Assembly (NCBI GenBank): GCA_937931785.1
Contig: CALHAX010000094.1
Span: forward strand, 1 to 33,640
DNA: 33,640 bases
Origin: an uncultured Hyphomicrobiaceae bacterium
GTDB lineage: Bacteria > Pseudomonadota > Alphaproteobacteria > Rhizobiales > CALHAX01
Direction of reading: 5' to 3'
Shown here: one piece after another, positions 6,079 to 16,250 of the stretch
Layout of the letters: the number at the start of each line of letters is the position of its first letter
Position numbering within the stretch: position 1 is the first letter of the stretch
Notes under the pieces: model-generated
Told to the model about the DNA's origin: nothing
The model's input: only the letters and a program-made list of their open reading frames with translations
Database searches by the model: none
Made by a program: the position numbers and the translations under genes

Positions 6079-7389
6079 TTATCCTTTTTGGCGCCGCAAT
6101 TCCAGACGGTCGAGCATGCCTTGCCACTTGATCGCAACAGATACCCCGAGGGGATGAAACCGATGGAGTGGGAACTTTTCTGGCGTCGTGACCGGGAACG
6201 GCAGTGTTTTGAGATCTTTGCCCAGAGCGTAATCGGCAAGCATGTGCCCCATCATCGACCCCATACCCACGCCCCTGCCGTTGTAACCCATACCAACGAC
6301 AAGCCCGCGATCGATTTCATGCACGAAAGGCAATTTGCTCCGCGTCATCGCAACACGGCCACCCCAGTGGTAGTCCCACCGGGTTCCGGCCAGATCCGGG
6401 AAAACTTCAACGACACGCCGCTTCACATCCTTGAAATCGCTCAGGGCAAAGTTGTCGCGCGACGGTCCATGATCGCCTGCGCAAAGACGTCCATCCCGAT
6501 CGTAACGAAAGTAAAGAATGAGGCGGCGCTTATCGACGAACGTAATCTGATTGGGCATCACCCTGGAACGCAGTTCCGGCGACAGAGGTTCGGACGCCAT
6601 CAAGACGCTCCGTACTGGAACCAGAGTTTCCTTCAAACCCGGGATAAGCTCATCAGTGTACGCATTCGTACAGATGAGCACCGTCTCGGCGTTGACACGC
6701 CCGCGATCAAGCACCAAATGCCAGCGTCCGGACTCCCTTTCCAAGGCATTCACTTGAGAATTGGTAAAAAGGCGCACGCCCTTTTCCATCGCAACGCGAG
6801 CAAGCTCTCGTGTGTATGACAGTGGATGGAGCGATCCGGCGGATGGGGAAAATAATCCGCCCTGATAACCGTGTGCGCCACTGCGCTCTTCGATTTCCCT
6901 GGAATCAAGAACGTCGAAGCGTGCGCCAAAGCGTTCAAAGTCGCGGGCCAAACTTTGCTGTGCTCCGAATTGACCCGGCGTCGCGGCACCTTGAATCCAT
7001 CCCTTCTGTACGGGATCACAATTCAGCTCATGACGCTTGATGAATTCAAAGACCTTGTTCGGGACCTGGGCGACGAATTCTGACAACCTTTCGCCGATGT
7101 CGTTACCGTACATCTTGATTAATGCCTGCGGGCCAAGATTGAGACCAAGGTTGACCTGACCTCCGCTGCGCCCGGATGCTCCGAAGCCGAGTTGTCCGGC
7201 TTCGAGAACTGCGACTGATGTTCCGGCTTCTGCGAGAGTGATTGCTGCATTCAATCCCGTGAACCCGGCGCCAACTATTGCGACATCAACATCGAGATCA
7301 CTATTCAGAGTTTCAGTCGCTGGTTCTTGAACTGCGGTTGTGCGCCAAAGCGCGTCTCTCGCACCGTCGATCGGGTATCGCGCACTCAA
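6079..7389 (-). CDS. FAD-dependent amine/amino-acid oxidoreductase (DAO family)
   Basis: This 436-residue enzyme has the D-amino-acid-oxidase/glycine-oxidase fold. An N-terminal lead of about 35 residues precedes the dinucleotide motif VAIVGAGFTGLNAA (36-49), and EAGQLGFGASGRSGG (63-77) contacts the FAD. The C-terminal HEIDRGLVVGMGYNGRGVGM loop closes over the flavin. The layout is that of gamma-glutamylputrescine oxidase (PuuB) and related amine dehydrogenases. The start appears to be a TTG at 7389 with GGAG upstream; no in-frame ATG precedes residue 93. It is transcribed 250 bp after a TauA-like binding protein, so a taurine dehydrogenase (TauY-like) role is possible. No TauX subunit is seen. 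The substrate is not determined by the sequence. Confidence 0.82.
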   Translation of the reverse strand: MSARYPIDGARDALWRTTAVQEPATETLNSDLDVDVAIVGAGFTGLNAAITLAEAGTSVAVLEAGQLGFGASGRSGGQVNLGLNLGPQALIKMYGNDIGERLSEFVAQVPNKVFEFIKRHELNCDPVQKGWIQGAATPGQFGAQQSLARDFERFGARFDVLDSREIEERSGAHGYQGGLFSPSAGSLHPLSYTRELARVAMEKGVRLFTNSQVNALERESGRWHLVLDRGRVNAETVLICTNAYTDELIPGLKETLVPVRSVLMASEPLSPELRSRVMPNQITFVDKRRLILYFRYDRDGRLCAGDHGPSRDNFALSDFKDVKRRVVEVFPDLAGTRWDYHWGGRVAMTRSKLPFVHEIDRGLVVGMGYNGRGVGMGSMMGHMLADYALGKDLKTLPFPVTTPEKFPLHRFHPLGVSVAIKWQGMLDRLELRRQKG

Positions 7390-7599
7390 GATGTGTCTCC
7401 GCCCTCTTCAAATTGAACCGCAGTGGCGAATGCCGGATGATCGCTTGATGGTTCCGATTGGACGCAACGCGGAAGGCAGCACTGCAGATCATCTGCTCAG
7501 GGCAGAGCGACTGGTGTCGAAGCCCTCTTTGCCAACCTTGCCGTCAGATGATTTATGCCACTCAAAGTTAGGAGTATCGATCGACGACTGTAGCGATAT

Positions 7600-7621
7600 G
7601 GAGAGGCCTCGCAGCCTCTCC
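7600..7621 (-). terminator. Hairpin downstream of tauA-like gene
   Basis: GGAGAGGC (7600-7607) and GCCTCTCC (7614-7621) form a perfect 8-bp stem with a six-base loop. It begins 18 bp past the tauA-like stop. No T-run follows on the minus strand, so it may be a weak terminator or an mRNA 3'-end stabiliser. Confidence 0.5.
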
Positions 7622-7639
7622 ACGATTTCGTTGTTACGC

Positions 7640-8602
7640 CTACTGCAGGAAAGACGGGTCGATTGTCTTGGCAATATCGCTGCTGTTCGAATCGCCTTTG
7701 AAGACCAGGCCAAGTGCACCTGCAGCCGATGCTGCAATGCCGTCTTTACCAAAGTACTTCTCAAGTTGCTCCTTGTTCGAAGGCGTAATGAAGGCTTTGA
7801 CCTGGTTCTTGGTGGTTTCCAAGTCCATGCCTGATGCTTCGGAGACAATTTTCCATTGCTCGTCTGTCCCCTTGAAGGATGAATTAGCGTCATCAGTCGC
7901 TTCGAGGAATGACTTCAGAAGTTCAGGATTTTCTGTCGCAAATTTTTCAGTCGTTGCAACGACGTCGAACGAACCGATACCTGCATCGACCTTGGCTTGT
8001 GTGCTCATGATCGGTGTACCGACCTCACCAGCAGCCTTGGATGACGCGCCACCAAAAATGCACGCCATGTCCACCGCACCGTCAGCAAGCGACTTGGCGC
8101 CGTCTGGTGGAGCCTGATCGACAATCTTCATTTTCGAAATGTCGACCTTGTAGTGCGCCATGTATTTGCGGAATGCAAAATCGGCCATGGTGTTCAAGGG
8201 AACAGCAACCGTCTTGCCCTCAAGTTCGGTCGCGTTGGACGCGTCGATGCCAATCCCGTTTCTCACGAAACAATCGTTGGCTTCATACACGACTGCAATA
8301 CCGACCATTTTCAGCGGCGCACCCTGCTGAATTGCCGTCACGAATGGCGCAAGGCCCTGAGAATAAGCGATGTGTATATCACCTGACAGCATGGCCTCCG
8401 TCATGGCGACGCCAGTTTTAAAGTCCGTCCAGTTGACCTTGACACCCATTGCCTTGTCATAGGTTTTGTTGACCTTCGCGATCATGTTGGGCGTGGCCCA
8501 TTCCAGGAAGAAAGCCACGTTGACTTCCTCAGCAGCCTGGGCGACTGAAACAGTCGATAGAGCCATGACACCAGCCATGGCCATTTTCAGAGTTCTTTTC
8601 AT
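7640..8602 (-). CDS. tauA: Taurine-type ABC transporter substrate-binding protein
   Basis: This 320-residue periplasmic binding protein has a signal peptide (MKRTLKMAMAGVMALSTVSVAQAA). The mature part begins EEVNVAFFLEWATPN, a typical TauA/SsuA strand-loop that places the sulfonate. GDIHIAYSQGLAPF and GKTVAVPLNTMADFAF are conserved in alphaproteobacterial TauA. The start at 8602 has a strong GGGAGGAAT site; the frame is open 29 codons further upstream, but without a signal. No tauB (ATPase) or tauC (permease) is adjacent, which is unusual. It must use components encoded elsewhere or serve another role. An FAD oxidase follows on the same strand. The binding-protein call is firm; taurine specificity is likely, not proven. 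Confidence 0.85.
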   Translation of the reverse strand: MKRTLKMAMAGVMALSTVSVAQAAEEVNVAFFLEWATPNMIAKVNKTYDKAMGVKVNWTDFKTGVAMTEAMLSGDIHIAYSQGLAPFVTAIQQGAPLKMVGIAVVYEANDCFVRNGIGIDASNATELEGKTVAVPLNTMADFAFRKYMAHYKVDISKMKIVDQAPPDGAKSLADGAVDMACIFGGASSKAAGEVGTPIMSTQAKVDAGIGSFDVVATTEKFATENPELLKSFLEATDDANSSFKGTDEQWKIVSEASGMDLETTKNQVKAFITPSNKEQLEKYFGKDGIAASAAGALGLVFKGDSNSSDIAKTIDPSFLQ

Positions 8603-8936
8603 TGTATTCCTCCCAAAATTTTCTGACTCCTTGCTGGAACACATAACAATGTATTCCGAGTCTGTTGGTACAATGAACGTACCGCCCATAAGGTGCCATT
8701 CGACACAATGGTTTGCAACCTCGGTAAAACAAGCCGAGCGACCTCAGCCCACCAGATCGCTCATCACAAAACACTTTCGGACTTTGTTTGGTGATCGGAT
8801 CTCGGGATTGATCAGCATTTCCGTCCTTTTACTTGTCGTGAATGTCGTTGCATTCTTGCGAACTAGAATGAAGTTGCGAGTCTTCGAGACCATCAAGCAA
8901 CCATTATGGAGAACGCATCGACATCTCCTATTCGCC
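8603..8936. other. Intergenic region between ABC exporter and tauA-like gene
   Basis: These 334 bp hold the tauA leader and the 3' flank of the exporter gene. An imperfect hairpin, ATCAC-a-AAACA (8763-8773) with TGTTT-g-GTGAT (8785-8795), lies in the middle, without a T-run. No gene and no clear promoter boxes were identified. Confidence 0.5.
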
Positions 8937-10748
<1,812 letters not shown>

Positions 10749-10841
10749 AAAAAGCGTCCAGGTCGAAGGCAACAGGGCAACTTGCGGACCATGACCTCAC
10801 AGGTCAGCGAACGCAAGCTGTCAGCACAACGACATGTCGCG

Positions 10842-11432
10842 TCAAAATTCCTGGAGAGCTGCCAGGGCAACGACACCAAGCATGGACAGCGCCATTGCGA
10901 TGTTGATTGTGAATTGTGTGCGCGGTGCGAGGTCGAGACGATGAATCGAGACGCCGGCAGCGAGCCAGAGCAGGTGAATCGTAATCCAGATGAGATTGAT
11001 CACGACAAACTTGGCCAAAATTTCAGCCTGGAGCGCTTCCTCCCAAATCGGGAAACCCGTGAAGAGCGTCGTGTTGACCACATAGGCTTTCGGGTTGATC
11101 GCCTGCAGCATCACGCCGCCAACGACGCCCGGCGCCTTTGGCGCGCCGATGAACCCCACCTTGGCACCTGCAAACGCGATGCGAAACGCCAGGTAGAGCA
11201 GGTAGGCGACCGAGAGCCAGAACGCGACGGTGCGGATGGTTGGTTCGGCGAGCAGGACAGCTGCCAGCCCTGTCACGACTGCAAGCGCGACAAGATTCGT
11301 GCCGATGAACAGACCGATTCCGTAGCTCAGACCGTCGCGATAGCCATAACCCGAACCGACACCCGCAAGCGTCAGGACACCCGGTCCCGGTGTGATGAAC
11401 AGCAGCAGGCAGGCGAGGGCAAAGGTGAGCAT
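10842..11432 (-). CDS. LysE/RhtB-family amino-acid exporter
   Basis: From the ATG at 11432 this is a 196-residue protein with six predicted helices, close to the family norm of about 205. The first helix carries the LysE signature FITPGPGVLTLAGVGSGYG, and the NPKAYV motif lies near residue 115. Members export lysine, threonine, homoserine lactone or other amino acids across the inner membrane. The frame is open to 11513, but the extra 27 residues are hydrophilic and atypical. No strong ribosome site precedes either start. The substrate is not predictable. It precedes the MsbA-type exporter on the same strand. Confidence 0.87.
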   Translation of the reverse strand: MLTFALACLLLFITPGPGVLTLAGVGSGYGYRDGLSYGIGLFIGTNLVALAVVTGLAAVLLAEPTIRTVAFWLSVAYLLYLAFRIAFAGAKVGFIGAPKAPGVVGGVMLQAINPKAYVVNTTLFTGFPIWEEALQAEILAKFVVINLIWITIHLLWLAAGVSIHRLDLAPRTQFTINIAMALSMLGVVALAALQEF

Positions 11433-11629
11433 GGTGACGCGGTTACTGGAGGACGCTTTCAGCACCGTAAAGCACACCCCAACATCTGAAGCATGCGAAA
11501 AATACGTGACCAAAATGACACGTGACTGAATGATTACCTATCGAGTCATCCATAGATGATGTCTTCAAGGCTCATGCTGACGAAAACCGCCGCTGGCTTC
11601 TGGACATACTGCGCGCCTCTTGATCTGAT

Positions 11630-11722
11630 CTATAGCGCGTCTGATTCAAATGAACTCACGACGCGATGGTCCAAGTCGTTCCACTGGGATTGCGGTATCT
11701 CCATTTAAGTCGGACATCCCCG
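11630..11722 (-). repeat. Dispersed intergenic repeat, copy B
   Basis: Read on the minus strand, it begins GGGGATGTCCGACTTAAATG and ends GAATCAGACGCGCTATAG. It aligns without gaps over its first 41 bp, and closely over the rest, with copy C at 23837-23928, in the opposite genomic orientation. The core also matches copy A at 1491-1552. Confidence 0.7.
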
Positions 11723-11902
11723 AACAGTTCGTGCCGCTCATGGCGCCTGTGATCCTGTTCCGAGCTCTCGACATGTCCATCATCGGTGCCCGATGACGGA
11801 TGTCCTTATCTCGCTCCCGCAGATATCTTCGGGCCGCAGCATCAAAGCCCTTGTTTAGACACAAAAACCGGGACACTTTGCGCGGATTCGAGGGCGCGGC
11901 TG

Positions 11903-11916
11903 CGCAGTATACTGCG
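11903..11916. promoter_or_regulatory. 14-bp perfect palindrome upstream of tolQ
   Basis: CGCAGTATACTGCG is identical to its reverse complement. It lies 105 bp before the tolQ start, a position suitable for a dimeric repressor or activator. The tol operon promoter is expected near here, but I could not assign boxes. Confidence 0.45.
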
Positions 11917-12021
11917 TGCATACGAACAGATCGATTCTCTGAAAGCCTCATGACCGCAGCAAAGCTGGTGATGTGGTATGCGGGATCGCATCATCGCAGC
12001 TGCAGTTAGGGACATCACTTC

Positions 12022-12756
12022 ATGCAAAGCGGCATCTTGTTACTCGCACAGGCGGTTGACGTTTCATCTATCGGTGCGACCGGCGGCGAGGGTGTGTCTG
12101 TGGTAGCGCTGTTCCTGCAGGCTCATATTGTTGTGAAAGTCGTCATGGTTGGTTTGCTGTTTGCATCGATCTGGTCATGGGCGGTGATTGTCGAGAAGAT
12201 CTTCACGTTCCGGAGCGCACGCAAGGCGACGGACCGGTTTGAGCAGATGTTCTGGTCGGGCCAATCGCTTGAAGAGCTCTATTCCGCAATGGCGCACCAG
12301 AAGACGCAAGCCATGTCGACGATGTTTGTTGCGGCGATGCGCGAGTGGAAACGAACCGTCGAGGGAAGCCCGAAGTCTTTTCGCGGCATTCAACTCCGCG
12401 TTGAGAAGGTCATGGACGTGACCATCAACCGGGAAATGGATCGGCTTGAGCGCCGACTGCTGTTCCTCGCATCCGTTGGTTCAACTGCGCCGTTCATCGG
12501 ATTGTTCGGCACGGTGTGGGGCATCATGACAAGCTTCCAGGCGATCGCGATTTCAAAGAACTCGAGCCTTGCGGTTGTTGCGCCCGGTATTGCAGAAGCA
12601 CTTTTTGCTACCGCGCTGGGCCTGCTCGCCGCCATTCCTTCCGTGCTGTTCTACAACAAGTTCAACAACGACTCGCAACGTCTCTCACAACGTCTGGAGA
12701 GCTTTGCCGATGAATTCGCCTCTATCATTTCCCGCCAAGTGGATGTGAGAACATGA
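12022..12756 (+). CDS. tolQ: TolQ, proton channel of the Tol-Pal system
   Basis: This 244-residue inner-membrane protein has three helices, at about 35-57, 150-175 and 184-211. The motifs APFIGLFGTVWGIMTSFQ (156-173) and ALFATALGLLAAIPSVLFYN are diagnostic of TolQ/ExbB, and the following tolR-tolA-tolB fixes the name. With TolR it forms the motor that energises TolA to constrict the outer membrane at division and recycle Pal. The N-terminus (MQSGILLLAQAVDVSS) is short and periplasmic. The ribosome site is weak. It is the first gene of the tol operon; no ybgC precedes it. Confidence 0.95.
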   Translation: MQSGILLLAQAVDVSSIGATGGEGVSVVALFLQAHIVVKVVMVGLLFASIWSWAVIVEKIFTFRSARKATDRFEQMFWSGQSLEELYSAMAHQKTQAMSTMFVAAMREWKRTVEGSPKSFRGIQLRVEKVMDVTINREMDRLERRLLFLASVGSTAPFIGLFGTVWGIMTSFQAIAISKNSSLAVVAPGIAEALFATALGLLAAIPSVLFYNKFNNDSQRLSQRLESFADEFASIISRQVDVRT

Positions 12757-12771
12757 TGGGGGACCGTCGCC

Positions 12772-13212
12772 ATGGGCGCTAGTCTGGGAGGCGGAGGAAA
12801 CCGCCGTCGGGGATCGCGGCGCATTCAGCGTGAGGCGATGAGCGATATCAATGTCACACCCTTCGTGGATGTGATGCTTGTGCTGCTCGTCATCTTCATG
12901 GTGACGGCGCCGCTGCTGACATCCGGCGTGCCGCTGGATCTGCCGAAAACAAAGTCGCAGCAACTCTCCACAGACAAGGAACCGTTGACGGTGTCGGTCA
13001 ACAATAAAGGAGAGATTTTTCTGCAGGATACAAAAATCACGCTCGAAGATGTCGGGGTCAAACTCAAGGCGATCAACAAGGGCGGACCGGACGAAACGAT
13101 CTTCGTGCGCGGCGATACCAAGATCGATTATGGTCTGGTGATCAAGGTGATGTCACGGATCAACGCAGCCGGTTTCAGCAAGGTCTCTCTGCTTACAAAT
13201 GGCGAGGGGTAG
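12772..13212 (+). CDS. tolR: TolR, proton channel partner of TolQ
   Basis: This 146-residue protein starts with a Gly/Arg-rich cytoplasmic tail (MGASLGGGGNRRRGSRR). One helix follows, opening with the family motif DINVTPFVDVMLVLLVIFMV, and then a periplasmic domain. The proton-binding Asp is residue 33 and is intact, in contrast to the second ExbD at 2757. The domain ends with the TolR strand-helix IKVMSRINAAGFSKVSLLT. A GGGGGA site precedes the ATG, 15 bp after tolQ. TolQ and TolR form the stator and rotor of the Tol motor. Confidence 0.95.
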   Translation: MGASLGGGGNRRRGSRRIQREAMSDINVTPFVDVMLVLLVIFMVTAPLLTSGVPLDLPKTKSQQLSTDKEPLTVSVNNKGEIFLQDTKITLEDVGVKLKAINKGGPDETIFVRGDTKIDYGLVIKVMSRINAAGFSKVSLLTNGEG

Positions 13213-13221
13213 CGACGTCTC

Positions 13222-14124
13222 ATGAAGCTCGGGCTTCTCATATCGCTGATCCTACACGGCAGCATTCTCGCATGGGCGCTGGTCTCCATCCAGTCGACCA
13301 AACCGACGATTACGCCCAAGCCCAAGCCAATCGTGGTCGACATTACGACAATCGACAAAATCACGCAGGCGACGAAAGGTGCGACCAAGAAGAAGCCGAA
13401 GAAGAAGGTCGAGATCAAGAAACCTCCCGTCAAGGCCAAGCCAAAACCGAAGGTGAAGCCTGCTCCGGTAAAGACTGCGGCGTTGCCGCCCCCCAAGGCA
13501 GAACCACCCAAGCCGGATCCGATCAAGGACATTCTGAAAAAGCCTCCACCGGAGAAGAAAAAGCCTGTCGTCAAGAAGCCTGCGCCCAAAAAGCCGGTGG
13601 TGAAGCAAAAGCCCAAACCCAAGCCGAAGAAGGTCGTGAAAAAGACCCGCAAAAAGGTAAAGGCTAAAACAAAGAGCGCGTTCGATACCGAGTCTATTGC
13701 GGCTCTGCTAAACAAAATTCCTGACGCGAAGGCAGGCCCAAAACCTAAAAAGGTCGTTCGCAAAAAGAAGGTTGCGAAAGTCGAATCCACTCAGGGTGCC
13801 GAAGATGGTGCAGCGAAGAAGCTGACGATCAGCGAATTCGATTTCTTCATCAAACAGATCGGCAACTGCTTTGCCATTCCGGCCGGAGCAAAAGATGCGG
13901 AGGCGTTTCGCCCAGTGGTGTCCTTTTCGCTACGGCGAGATGGTTCTGTTGATGGTATCCCGCGTGTCGCAAACACTGTGAACTCACCGTTTTTCCGGAT
14001 CGCTGCAGAGGCCTCGATCCGGGCTGTGCTTGAATGCCAGCCGTACGCCTTGCCCAAAGACAAGTACAACGACTGGAAAAAGAACAAGATTACGTTTGAT
14101 CTCAAGGCCATGATCGGCGGATAA
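13222..14124 (+). CDS. tolA: TolA, periplasm-spanning Tol protein
   Basis: This 300-residue protein has an N-terminal membrane anchor ([19 protein letters not shown]) that keeps the S-x3-H face used to contact TolQR. Residues about 35-190 form the spanning domain. It is made of Lys/Pro repeats such as [20 protein letters not shown] rather than the Ala/Lys/Glu helix of E. coli TolA, so it may be an extended polyproline rod. Residues about 200-300 are the C-terminal domain ([15 protein letters not shown], then [14 protein letters not shown]), with two Cys that match the TolA disulfide. It begins 9 bp after tolR and links the motor to TolB and Pal. Confidence 0.92.
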   Translation: MKLGLLISLILHGSILAWALVSIQSTKPTITPKPKPIVVDITTIDKITQATKGATKKKPKKKVEIKKPPVKAKPKPKVKPAPVKTAALPPPKAEPPKPDPIKDILKKPPPEKKKPVVKKPAPKKPVVKQKPKPKPKKVVKKTRKKVKAKTKSAFDTESIAALLNKIPDAKAGPKPKKVVRKKKVAKVESTQGAEDGAAKKLTISEFDFFIKQIGNCFAIPAGAKDAEAFRPVVSFSLRRDGSVDGIPRVANTVNSPFFRIAAEASIRAVLECQPYALPKDKYNDWKKNKITFDLKAMIGG

Positions 14125-14134
14125 GACTGGATAT

Positions 14135-15478
14135 ATGACACATCGCAACGCACACGGACGGCTGGCCCGTCACCTGATATTCTCCATTTTTCTGGCGAGC
14201 TTTGCTGCCTTTGGGGCAACGCGCTCTGCAGATGCGGTGGAGGGCACTGTCACGACGGGTAACATCGATCCGATACGGATTGCGATTACCGAGTTCTCGG
14301 CCGGCGGTGGGGGCAACCCGCAACAAGCAGTGGCCGTGTCGAATCTGATTGCTGCAGACCTCGAACGCTCCGGCCTGTTTGAGTTGCTTGATCGGCAATC
14401 GTTCATATCGAAAGATAATGACGTCACTCGCACACCCCGGTTTAGCGATTGGCGAGTCATCAAGTCTCAGGCTTTGGTTCTGGGCCGCCTCAGTGAAGTG
14501 CCTGGTGGGAAAATTCGCGCCGAATTCCGTCTCTGGGATCCGGTATCGGGCAAACAGCTTGCAGGGCAGGTGTTCAACACCTCGACCCGTAACTGGCGTC
14601 GCATCGGACACATTATCGCCGATCTGATCTACGAGCGGATGACCGGCGAGAAAGGTTACTTCGACACGCGGGTTGTGTTCATCGACGAGAGCGGGCCAAA
14701 GCGCAAGCGGGTAAAACGTCTAGCGATCATGGACCAGGACGGTCACAACCTGCGTATTCTGACATCTGGACGCAGTCTTGTGCTGACGCCGCGGTTCAGC
14801 CCCTCGACACAGCTTGTCACATTCATGAGTTATCGCGGCGGCAAACCGCGTGTCCACCTCATGAACGTGGAAACAGGCCAACAAGACGTTGTCGGGGAGT
14901 TCCCCGGCATGACATTCGCGCCACGGTTTTCACCGGATGGGCAGCGTATCATCATGAGCCTGCAGTCAGAGGGCAATTCAGATATCTACGAGCTTGATCT
15001 GAGATCGCGCCAGCGGCGGCGCCTGACGCAAACGCAGGCGATCAATACGGGGCCGAGTTATGCACCGGACGGCCAGCAGATCGTGTTCGAATCTGACCGT
15101 GAAGGCGGGCAACAGTTGTTCGTGATGAACGCCGATGGTACTGCACAACGGCGGATCAGCTTTGGCGGTGGGCGGTATTCCACGCCCGTATGGTCCCCTC
15201 GCGGCGACCTGATCGCGTTCACGAAACAGCAATCCGGACGATTCCTGATTGGCGTCATGAATCCGGACGGCTCAGGAGAACGCATCCTGACAGGCGGTTA
15301 TCACAATGAAGGACCGACCTGGGCTCCAAACGGACGGGTGTTGATGTTCTTCCGGGAAGCGCCAGGCGAGAAGGGCGGCCCGAAGCTCTATAGCATCGAC
15401 CTGACCGGCTACAATGAGCGCCGCGTCCCCACGCCGACTTTCGCCTCGGACCCTGCCTGGTCACCAATCCTCAAGTGA
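14135..15478 (+). CDS. tolB: TolB, periplasmic beta-propeller of Tol-Pal
   Basis: This 447-residue protein has a signal peptide (to about residue 34: [18 protein letters not shown]). A D1 domain ([27 protein letters not shown]) is followed by a six-bladed propeller with the repeated motifs [32 protein letters not shown] and WAPNGRVL. It shuttles between TolA and Pal in the periplasm. It begins 10 bp after tolA and ends the tight tolQRAB cluster. A 39-residue lipoprotein gene and a terminator follow before pal. Confidence 0.95.
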   Translation: MTHRNAHGRLARHLIFSIFLASFAAFGATRSADAVEGTVTTGNIDPIRIAITEFSAGGGGNPQQAVAVSNLIAADLERSGLFELLDRQSFISKDNDVTRTPRFSDWRVIKSQALVLGRLSEVPGGKIRAEFRLWDPVSGKQLAGQVFNTSTRNWRRIGHIIADLIYERMTGEKGYFDTRVVFIDESGPKRKRVKRLAIMDQDGHNLRILTSGRSLVLTPRFSPSTQLVTFMSYRGGKPRVHLMNVETGQQDVVGEFPGMTFAPRFSPDGQRIIMSLQSEGNSDIYELDLRSRQRRRLTQTQAINTGPSYAPDGQQIVFESDREGGQQLFVMNADGTAQRRISFGGGRYSTPVWSPRGDLIAFTKQQSGRFLIGVMNPDGSGERILTGGYHNEGPTWAPNGRVLMFFREAPGEKGGPKLYSIDLTGYNERRVPTPTFASDPAWSPILK

Positions 15479-15780
15479 ATTTTCCGCGCCCGAACTATGT
15501 GGCGGAATGGCAACGAATAGAGTTGCCAACCGATTAGAAGAGTGGATTCGTAACGCTTTTTCAACGCATTGGCTCGTGGCTGTGGGTGCGCAAATCGTGC
15601 CCTTGCGGCGAATCTGGCGACTGATCTAGGCTTTGTCCTGCAAAAGTCGTTCGTCGTGGTAAATTCGCATCATAGTCGCGTCAAAGTGTTGGAAATCTGG
15701 CACGTGGTCGTTGCTTTGAATCAGTGGAGACAGCTAGGCGAGTAGGTGGCTTTCGCCAATTCTGCAGAGGAGAGAAGACT

Positions 15781-15900
15781 ATGAAACATGCAGTGATCAT
15801 CGCTGTCATCGCAGCAGCTGCTCTTACAGCTTGCCGCAAGGAAGTTGCGCACGAAACACTCAAGTTCGGTGCTGAAGTTCCTGCTGTCGCAACTCAGTAA
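15781..15900 (+). CDS. Small lipoprotein, 39 residues, unknown function
   Basis: The frame has a good AGGAGAGAA ribosome site nine bases ahead of its ATG. It encodes a basic start (MKH), a hydrophobic stretch (AVIIAVIAAAA) and a lipobox LTAC with Cys at residue 18, where a diacylglyceryl anchor would be added. The mature peptide is only about 22 residues (starting CRKEVAHETLKFG). Arg at +2 rather than Asp favours outer-membrane sorting by the enterobacterial rule, which may not hold here. It sits between tolB and pal, followed by hairpins, so it is likely a real expressed gene. The family is not recognised; it may be a small entericidin-like or envelope-stress lipoprotein. Confidence 0.72.
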   Translation: MKHAVIIAVIAAAALTACRKEVAHETLKFGAEVPAVATQ

Positions 15901-15911
15901 TGAGTGCGACG

Positions 15912-15932
15912 GGTGATCCCCAGTGGATCACC
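15912..15932 (+). terminator. Hairpin after the small lipoprotein gene
   Basis: GGTGATCC (15912-15919) and GGATCACC (15925-15932) form a perfect 8-bp stem with a five-base loop, 12 bp past the stop. No T-run follows; it may act with the stronger hairpin at 15986. Confidence 0.4.
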
Positions 15933-15985
15933 TGACAATAAGGCGTTTGTTGTTTCTCTGAGACCTCAGATGCTGACTTATGGGA

Positions 15986-16026
15986 AAGCCACGACACCTC
16001 ACTTGAGGGTCGTGGCTTCTCTGTTT
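15986..16026 (+). terminator. Rho-independent terminator between small lipoprotein and pal
   Basis: AAGCCACGAC (15986-15995) and GTCGTGGCTT (16009-16018) form a 10-bp perfect stem. The loop can pair further (CCTCA/TGAGG). The T-rich tract TCTCTGTTTT follows to 16026. It separates the tolQRAB transcript from pal, which therefore needs its own promoter. Confidence 0.72.
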
Positions 16027-16172
16027 TCATCTTGCCTCAACAGGTTTCGCACATCTGGCCACAATTTGGTGAAAACCGGCACGTATCGATCTGCGAAATG
16101 GCTTTAGACGTGTCACAATGCAACTGTAAGTTCGATGCGTTTGGTTGAGGGTAGCTTTTGTAACGTTTGTCG

Positions 16173-16193
16173 TTTCCAACACCATTGGAAACT
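16173..16193. promoter_or_regulatory. Inverted repeat upstream of pal
   Basis: GTTTCCAA (16173-16180) and TTGGAAAC (16186-16193) form a perfect 8-bp inverted repeat with a five-base spacer, about 58 bp before the pal start. It may be an operator or a leader hairpin. Confidence 0.45.
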
Positions 16194-16250
16194 CGATACA
16201 CTTAAGCGAGCAGAGACAAGCGGCTATGCCGCTGGAATAAGGGGACCGCG

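Larger units (their letters stand above)
11433..12021. other. Divergent region between LysE-type gene and tolQ
   Basis: No credible gene is seen; a 101-codon minus-strand frame runs through the repeat copy and is probably spurious. The region holds repeat copy B (11630-11722) and a 14-bp palindrome (11903-11916) about 105 bp before tolQ. The ybgC thioesterase gene that often begins the tol operon is absent here. Confidence 0.55.

Noticed and set aside
11646-11951. 101-codon minus-strand frame through repeat copy B
   Set aside because: The other repeat copies do not keep this frame open, so it is not a conserved protein.
13128-13790. Minus-strand frame with Gly/Phe/Leu repeats opposite tolA
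   Set aside because: The repeats mirror the Lys/Pro codons of TolA, so it is a shadow, not a membrane protein.
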